Shown here piece by piece: positions 59,526 to 64,000 of a stretch of 64,000 nucleotides of DNA. The stretch spans positions 992,001 to 1,056,000 of the forward strand of contig NZ_CP094468.1 of assembly GCF_023347275.1 (NCBI RefSeq), written 5' to 3'. The number at the start of each line of letters is the position of its first letter. Position 1 is the stretch's first letter. A program made the position numbers and the translations under genes. The DNA is from Faecalibacterium sp. I3-3-89 (lineage in GTDB: Bacteria > Bacillota > Clostridia > Oscillospirales > Ruminococcaceae). The notes under the pieces were generated by a model. The model had not been told where the DNA came from and ran no database searches. It worked only from the letters and a program-made list of their open reading frames with translations.

Positions 59526-62225
59526 ATGTCGATTTTAGTGCATGATTCAAACAAAGCGGCCTGCCGTGCGGCGGCAGCCGCCTTGCAGCAGGGCTGCCGG
59601 GCCGCGCTGGTGCGTCCGGCGGGCACCGGCAAGGGCCGCATCGTGTGGGAGATGCTGGCAGAACAGCCTGACACCCGCGTCCTCTGGGTGGCCTCCTGCG
59701 CCGCGCGGCTCGAACTGCGCCGCGGACTGGCGAAGGAGCTGGGCAAAACGCTGGACGGCAGCGTCCGGCTGATGGACTGTGAGCAGCTGGCTGCACAGAG
59801 CGCGCTGGGCTGGGTGGCGCTGGCAGAGTTCCGGCCCGGTCTGTTGGTGCTGGACGGCTGGCGGGAGATGAGCGCACGGGATTGGACGGACTGCGTCCAG
59901 CTCCTGTTCCGCCTCTGTCCGGAGGCCAAGGTGCTGGCGCTGGCCGAGCCGGACGCCCCGGGCGAGAGCTGCCGCGCTGCCGAAGAGCTGCTGGGCGATG
60001 CTGTGGTGGAGCCGCTGACGCTGGGCGGGGCATTGGCCGATGGGCTGCTGCCCATGCCGACCTCCTACACGGCGCTGCTCTGGCCGCAGGAGGCCGCAAT
60101 GGCCCGACTCCGCGCCGAGGTGAAGAACCTCCGCGTGCCCGGCACGCCCGACCCCAACGCCGAAAAATATCAGGCACTGAGCCTTGCTGTGGAGCAGCTG
60201 CCCTCCGTGGAAGTGCTGCTGGCGCGGTGGCTCCCCGATGCCGCCGGGCGGTATCTCGTCCTCTGCGAGGATGCCCAGACGGCGGCGCAGATGGCCCAGC
60301 AGGCCGAAGCGCTGTTTGGTGCGGGGGTGCATACCTGCTGCGCCGATGCGCTTTCCAGCGATGCAGAGCCCTTCCTGACCGACGAGGCCGAAGCGCTGCG
60401 GCTGCTGGTCTGCGTCAACAGTCCTGCTGTCGAGACGCCGCTGACCGGCATTTCAGGCGTTGTCCTCGTCCGCCGCACCGCTGAGGCACCCGCCTATCGG
60501 CAGATGCTGGCCCGCGCCCTCGCGGCCTGCGGCAGTGTGCCGGTGGCAGAGCTGAGCGCTACCTTCGAAGGACTGACCTGCGTGCCGCAGCTCCGGAAGG
60601 AGTGCGGCGAGAAGCCATTCCCGCTGTCTGAGCCGCTGTCCGCCTGCCGCCGGGCCTACCGGCAGCTTCGCCGGGCACTGGACGCCGAATGGGAGCGCTA
60701 TTTTGCCGCCGCGAAACAGATGGCCGCAAAAAAGCTGCCGCTGGATGTGCCCCGTGCCTACACCTTTGAGGGAGTGGCCGTGGGCCGCTGGCTGGAAAAC
60801 CAGCGCCTCGTGCGGGCCGGAAAGAAGAATGGCCGCCTCACTGCCGAGCAGGTCGCCCGGCTGGACAAGATCGGCATGAACTGGAAAAAGCGCCTTGAGC
60901 TGGCGTGGGAGAACGGCTGGGCCTCGGCCCGGCGGTACCGCGACAGCCACGCCGACCTTCTGGTGCCGGTCCACTATAAAGATAAGAACGGCTTCGCGCT
61001 GGGCGAGTGGATCGTCTACAACCGCCAGCGCTATCAGGGCGGCAGCCTTTCGGATGACCGCATCGAGCGGCTGGAATCGCTGGGCATGGTGTGGGACACC
61101 GGCAGCATCCTCTGGGAAAAGAACTATGCCGCTGCCGTCCAGTACCATCTCGAGCACGATGACCTCGAGATCCCCGTCAAGTACGTCACGCCGGACGGCA
61201 TGGCGCTGGGCGTCTGGCTGGGCAGCCAGCGGGCCGCCTATAAGGAAGGAACCCTGACCGCCGCCCAGATCGAAAAGCTGGAAGCCCTCGGCGTGGACTG
61301 GGCGAACCGGAACGACCGAAAGTGGCAGACTGCCTACGAGGCCGCCGTGAAATATTACAGCGCCCATGGCAACATCGACGTGCCCACCGAGTACATCGAT
61401 GAGGACGGCATCCTGCTGGGCAAGTGGGTGTCCCGCCAGCGGTATGCATGGCAGAACCCCGAGCGCAGCAGTGCCCGGGTCACGCCGGAGCGGAAAGCCC
61501 TGCTGGATGAGCTGGGCATGATCTGGGAAAAGACCGACTCGTGGCAGCACCGCTACGAGCTGGCGGCGGCATACAAAAAAGAGCACGGCAGTCTGGCCGT
61601 CCCGGCGCAGTACCGGACGGAGGACGGCATCTGGCTGGGCAGCTGGCTCTCCCGCCAGAAGCTGATGCTGCGGGAGGGCAAAAAGCTCTCCGCGGAGCGC
61701 TGCGCCGCCCTCAGGGAGCTGTTTCAGGGCGAGAACACCCGCCGCCTTACGGCCACTGTGCCGCCTGCGTGCAGCGTGCGGGAGCAGAACTGGCTGGACA
61801 ACTATCAAAGCGCCAAGCGCTATGCCGAAAAGAAGGGCACCCTTCTCGTGCCCGCCGGATATGTGGACGAGAGCGGCTTCCGGCTGGGCGTCTGGATCTC
61901 GAACCTCCGCGCTGCCCGCAAGGCCCGGCCTGAGTCCTTTCAGGTCACGCCGGAGCACATCGCCATGCTGGACGCCATCGGGATGCAGTGGGACGCCCGG
62001 GAGGCCAAATGGGACGGGGCGTTCCGTCGCGCCGAGGAATACCGCGCCGCCCACGGCGACCTTCTGGTGCCGGTGAACTACAAGACCGGCGACGGCTTCT
62101 GCCTCGGCGACTGGATCCGCCGGATGCGGGAGAGCTATGCTGCCGCCGATGACCGGCTGACAGCCGCCCACGTCCAGAAGCTTGAGGCGCTGGGGATGGT
62201 CTGGACGATGCCGCAGGAGAGCTGA
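59526..62225 (+). CDS. Degenerate helicase fused to seven helicase-associated (HA) repeats
   Basis: 899 residues. Residues 1-390 resemble an SF2 helicase core that has decayed: Walker-A-like VRPAGTGKGR (29-38) keeps GxGK but has Gly where Ser/Thr is needed, and the DEAD-box position reads LVLDGWRE (107-114). The C-terminal ~500 residues are seven tandem ~68-residue repeats of the HA type, each with W/Y...A..Y...H..L.VP..Y....G..LG.W...QR, then a LE.LGM.W end. Helicase-associated domains often bind nucleic acid. It is probably a DNA- or RNA-binding protein without helicase activity. The ATG follows GGGAGGGGCAG. Ala-, Leu- and Arg-rich composition as in the neighbours. No restriction or phage genes nearby. 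Confidence 0.75.
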   Translation: MSILVHDSNKAACRAAAAALQQGCRAALVRPAGTGKGRIVWEMLAEQPDTRVLWVASCAARLELRRGLAKELGKTLDGSVRLMDCEQLAAQSALGWVALAEFRPGLLVLDGWREMSARDWTDCVQLLFRLCPEAKVLALAEPDAPGESCRAAEELLGDAVVEPLTLGGALADGLLPMPTSYTALLWPQEAAMARLRAEVKNLRVPGTPDPNAEKYQALSLAVEQLPSVEVLLARWLPDAAGRYLVLCEDAQTAAQMAQQAEALFGAGVHTCCADALSSDAEPFLTDEAEALRLLVCVNSPAVETPLTGISGVVLVRRTAEAPAYRQMLARALAACGSVPVAELSATFEGLTCVPQLRKECGEKPFPLSEPLSACRRAYRQLRRALDAEWERYFAAAKQMAAKKLPLDVPRAYTFEGVAVGRWLENQRLVRAGKKNGRLTAEQVARLDKIGMNWKKRLELAWENGWASARRYRDSHADLLVPVHYKDKNGFALGEWIVYNRQRYQGGSLSDDRIERLESLGMVWDTGSILWEKNYAAAVQYHLEHDDLEIPVKYVTPDGMALGVWLGSQRAAYKEGTLTAAQIEKLEALGVDWANRNDRKWQTAYEAAVKYYSAHGNIDVPTEYIDEDGILLGKWVSRQRYAWQNPERSSARVTPERKALLDELGMIWEKTDSWQHRYELAAAYKKEHGSLAVPAQYRTEDGIWLGSWLSRQKLMLREGKKLSAERCAALRELFQGENTRRLTATVPPACSVREQNWLDNYQSAKRYAEKKGTLLVPAGYVDESGFRLGVWISNLRAARKARPESFQVTPEHIAMLDAIGMQWDAREAKWDGAFRRAEEYRAAHGDLLVPVNYKTGDGFCLGDWIRRMRESYAAADDRLTAAHVQKLEALGMVWTMPQES

Positions 62226-62229
62226 GATA

Positions 62230-62258
62230 TTGCTTTTTGAGGTGAGGTGTGCTATACT
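62230..62258 (+). promoter_or_regulatory. Promoter of the cobalamin-riboswitch transcript
   Basis: TTGCTT (62230-62235) and TATACT (62253-62258), 17 bp apart, directly after the HA-repeat gene. Confidence 0.78.
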
Positions 62259-62279
62259 TCCTCTCGTCTGAATAGAAAA

Positions 62280-62475
62280 CAGCAGGTGCCTGCCGCCAAG
62301 GGCTTGTCCTTTGGCCGGGAGGGTAAAAGGGAAGCGGGTGAGAGTCCCGCGCGATCTCGTCACTGTGATAAGGGAGTCCGCTGCTTTGGCGCATGTCGCC
62401 GGTCACTGGGAGCTTTGCTTCTGGGAAGGCGGCAGCGGATGATGAGCTTTCAGTCAGGAAACCTGCCCGCTGTTG
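62280..62475 (+). promoter_or_regulatory. Cobalamin (B12) riboswitch
   Basis: Starts CAGCAGGTGCC, then GGGTAAAAGGGAAGCGGGTG, GAGTCCCGC, the core CTCGTCACTGTGATAAGGGAG, the second CACTGGGAGC...CTGGGAAGGC, and the closing GTCAGGAAACCTGCCCG. These are the standard conserved boxes of the class, in order. It precedes a cbiK-type gene. High cobalamin should shut the gene off. Confidence 0.92.
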
Positions 62476-62519
62476 GTACAGGAGCGCCAAGCTCCGGATC
62501 ACGAGGAATTGGTCGTACC

Positions 62520-62585
62520 AAAAAGCCCGAATCGTTCAAAGGGTCTTTTTGCTGTGCCTTCCGCGCGGCAGAAAGGCTCTTTTTC
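62520..62585 (+). terminator. Expression platform of the cobalamin riboswitch
   Basis: AAAAAGCCC (62520-62528) pairs with GGG-t-CTTTTT (62541-62550). Next comes a second small stem GCCTT (62556-62560) / AAGGC (62573-62577) followed by TCTTTTTCG. One of them probably terminates. The 435 bp between the HA gene and cbiK hold only promoter, riboswitch and platform. Confidence 0.5.
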
Positions 62586-62660
62586 GTTTGAGCTGGCCCC
62601 CGTTTCGTACCCTTTCTATCGGAAGTACCGATCCCACCCAAACAGAAAGGACTCAAAACA

Positions 62661-63905
62661 ATGCGTAAAGCAACCAACAAGAACTGGCAGCGCGTCACCG
62701 CCGCTGCCGCCGCACTGGCCCTGTGTGCCGGTGTGCTCACCGGCTGCGGTGCATCTTCTTCTACTGCTGCCAGCAGCGCCGCAGCAAGCTCTGCTGCCGC
62801 CAGCGAGGTGAGCAGCGAGGAGGCCGATGAAATGGCAGCAAAGAACGTGGCAGATCTCATCGACGCCATCTATGTGCAGGAGCGCAACGAGAACACCGAC
62901 GCCCAGTGCGAGGCCGCCAAGGCCGCATGGGACGCCTTGACCGATGCCCAGAAGGAGCTGGTCGAGGGTGAAGAGGCTGACCCCGATTACTTTGGCCGCG
63001 ACACCGGCGATGCCTCCAAGGACGACCCCCGCAATGAGGACAACATCGGCGACAACGAGATCCTCGTCGTCAGCTTCGGCACCTCCTTCAACGACAGCCG
63101 CGCAGCGGACATCAAGGGCATCGAGGATGCCATTCAGGCCGCTTACCCCGACTGGTCTGTCCGCCGTGCCTTCACTGCACAGATCATCATCAACCATGTG
63201 CAGGCCCGTGACGGCGAGAAGATCGACAACATGGAGCAGGCTATGGAGCGCGCTGTCGCCAACGGCGTGAAGAATCTGGTCGTCCAGCCCACCCACCTGA
63301 TGCACGGCGCGGAGTACGACGAGATGATGGAGCTGGTGGACAGCTACCGCGACAAGTTCGAGTCTGTCGCTGTCGCCGAGCCTCTGCTGGGCGAGGTGGG
63401 CAGCGATGCCACCGTCATCAACGCCGACAAGGAGGCTGTCGCCAAGGCAATCACCGCTGAGGCCGTCAAGACCGCTGGCTTCGACAGCGTGGACGCCGCT
63501 GCTGCGGATGGCACCGCCTTCGTTTTCATGGGCCACGGCACCTCTCACACCGCAAAGGTGAGCTACAGCCAGATGCAGGCTCAGATGAACGCTCTGGGCT
63601 ACAAGAATGTCTTCATCGGCACCGTCGAGGGTGAGCCGGAGGAGACTGACTGTGAGAATGTCATCGAGGCGGTCAAGGCCGCCGGCTACACCAAGGTCGT
63701 CCTGCGTCCCCTGATGGTCGTTGCAGGCGACCATGCCAACAATGATATGGCGGGCGATGACGATGATTCCTGGAAGAGCCAGTTCGAGGCCTCTGCTGCA
63801 TTCGATTCCGTCGAGTGCCAGATCGCAGGTCTGGGCGAGATCGCTGACATCCAGCAGCTCTACATCGCACACACCAAGGCCGCTGTCGATTCCCTGAACG
63901 GCTGA
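62661..63905 (+). CDS. cbiK: Lipoprotein with CbiK-type cobaltochelatase domain
   Basis: 414 residues. N-terminal signal peptide with lipobox LTGC (Cys29), so it should be anchored on the outer face of the membrane. An Ala/Ser linker (30-50) and an extra ~80 residue helical part follow. The CbiK (sirohydrochlorin cobaltochelatase) domain starts at ILVVSFGTSFNDSRAADI and has the metal-site histidines in QPTHLMHGAEYD and FVFMGHGTSHTAK. A cytosolic CbiK inserts Co2+ in anaerobic B12 synthesis; an exported form could instead bind cobalt, tetrapyrroles or cobalamin. The riboswitch links it to B12. Ribosome binding site AGAAAGGA. No other cob/cbi genes are in the window. Confidence 0.85.
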   Translation: MRKATNKNWQRVTAAAAALALCAGVLTGCGASSSTAASSAAASSAAASEVSSEEADEMAAKNVADLIDAIYVQERNENTDAQCEAAKAAWDALTDAQKELVEGEEADPDYFGRDTGDASKDDPRNEDNIGDNEILVVSFGTSFNDSRAADIKGIEDAIQAAYPDWSVRRAFTAQIIINHVQARDGEKIDNMEQAMERAVANGVKNLVVQPTHLMHGAEYDEMMELVDSYRDKFESVAVAEPLLGEVGSDATVINADKEAVAKAITAEAVKTAGFDSVDAAAADGTAFVFMGHGTSHTAKVSYSQMQAQMNALGYKNVFIGTVEGEPEETDCENVIEAVKAAGYTKVVLRPLMVVAGDHANNDMAGDDDDSWKSQFEASAAFDSVECQIAGLGEIADIQQLYIAHTKAAVDSLNG

Positions 63906-63918
63906 TTCTGACCCTATG

Positions 63919-63958
63919 ATTGCCCGGAAAGGAGTGCCTTTTCGGGCAATTTCTTTTT
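63919..63958 (+). terminator. Terminator after the CbiK lipoprotein gene
   Basis: ATTGCCCGGAAAGG pairs with CCTTTTCGGGCAAT (63919-63950), then TTCTTTTT. Confidence 0.88.
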
Positions 63959-63967
63959 CGGCCTGCT

Positions 63968-63995
63968 TTGAAATCAGGCCATTGCGTGTTATAAT
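63968..63995 (+). promoter_or_regulatory. Promoter at the right edge
   Basis: TTGAAA (63968-63973) and TATAAT (63990-63995), 16 bp apart; the gene it drives lies outside the window. Confidence 0.6.
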
Positions 63996-64000
63996 CTTTT

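Overview
This 64 kb window looks like a chromosomal housekeeping segment of a fairly GC-rich anaerobic Firmicute. Gene orders (trmFO-topA-dprA, yhbY-nadD-yqeK-LCP-rsfS, DUF512-der-plsY), the [FeFe] hydrogenase, fhs and the non-coding leaders all fit Clostridia. My best guess is a Faecalibacterium-like member of the Oscillospiraceae/Ruminococcaceae; this is inference from protein style and gene order, not from a database match.

Layout. 1-25.4 kb, all on the + strand: the 3' end of addA; infC-rpmI-rplT behind a leader; an RNA methyltransferase coupled to dprA; topA; trmFO; plsX-rnc-smc-ftsY; rdgB; yhbY-nadD-yqeK-LCP-rsfS; leuS; rpsU; a YqeG phosphatase coupled to an endonuclease-IV-like TIM barrel; efp. 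This part is dotted with two families of long palindromic intergenic repeats (A and B) that I did not find as full copies after about 24.7 kb. 25.5-30.5 kb: a CD1247-type zinc-ribbon protein, then a minus-strand operon ddl-murI-DUF1934-argS. 30.6-34.3 kb: rpmG-secE-nusG-rplK-rplA and, behind an L10 leader, rplJ-rplL. rpoB does not follow; a ZTP riboswitch and fhs do. 36.2-39.6 kb: three envelope or secreted genes (C39-like exported protein, SpoIID-like protein, membrane protein). 39.6-46.2 kb: gap, ugd, pgk, tpiA and gpmI, giving most of lower glycolysis. 46.2-51.5 kb: a small exported protein, a group-B-like [FeFe] hydrogenase, mtaB and a D,D-carboxypeptidase. 51.6-58.6 kb: pgi, a small P-loop protein, yceD-rpmF, DUF512-der-plsY and a PsiE-like membrane protein. 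58.8-64 kb: ridA, a degenerate helicase with seven helicase-associated (HA) repeats, and a cobalamin riboswitch driving a lipoprotein form of the cobalt chelatase CbiK.

Regulation is unusually easy to read. More than twenty sigma-A-like promoters can be seen, nearly all with exactly 17 bp between the boxes. There are a ZTP riboswitch, a cobalamin riboswitch, an L10 leader, an infC leader with an AUU start codon, and attenuator-like hairpins before the hydrogenase and the HA-repeat gene.

The most interesting unexplained items are: (1) two copies, 22 kb apart, of a ~100 bp element with a conserved loop and a stem whose two arms change together, each lying just downstream of a promoter but in opposite orientation to transcription; (2) the A repeats, whose core is inverted relative to its arms in one of three copies; (3) the degenerate helicase with HA repeats and its attenuator; (4) the surface-anchored CbiK under a B12 riboswitch; (5) the structured leader of the hydrogenase gene. 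No tRNA, rRNA, CRISPR array, transposase or prophage gene was seen.
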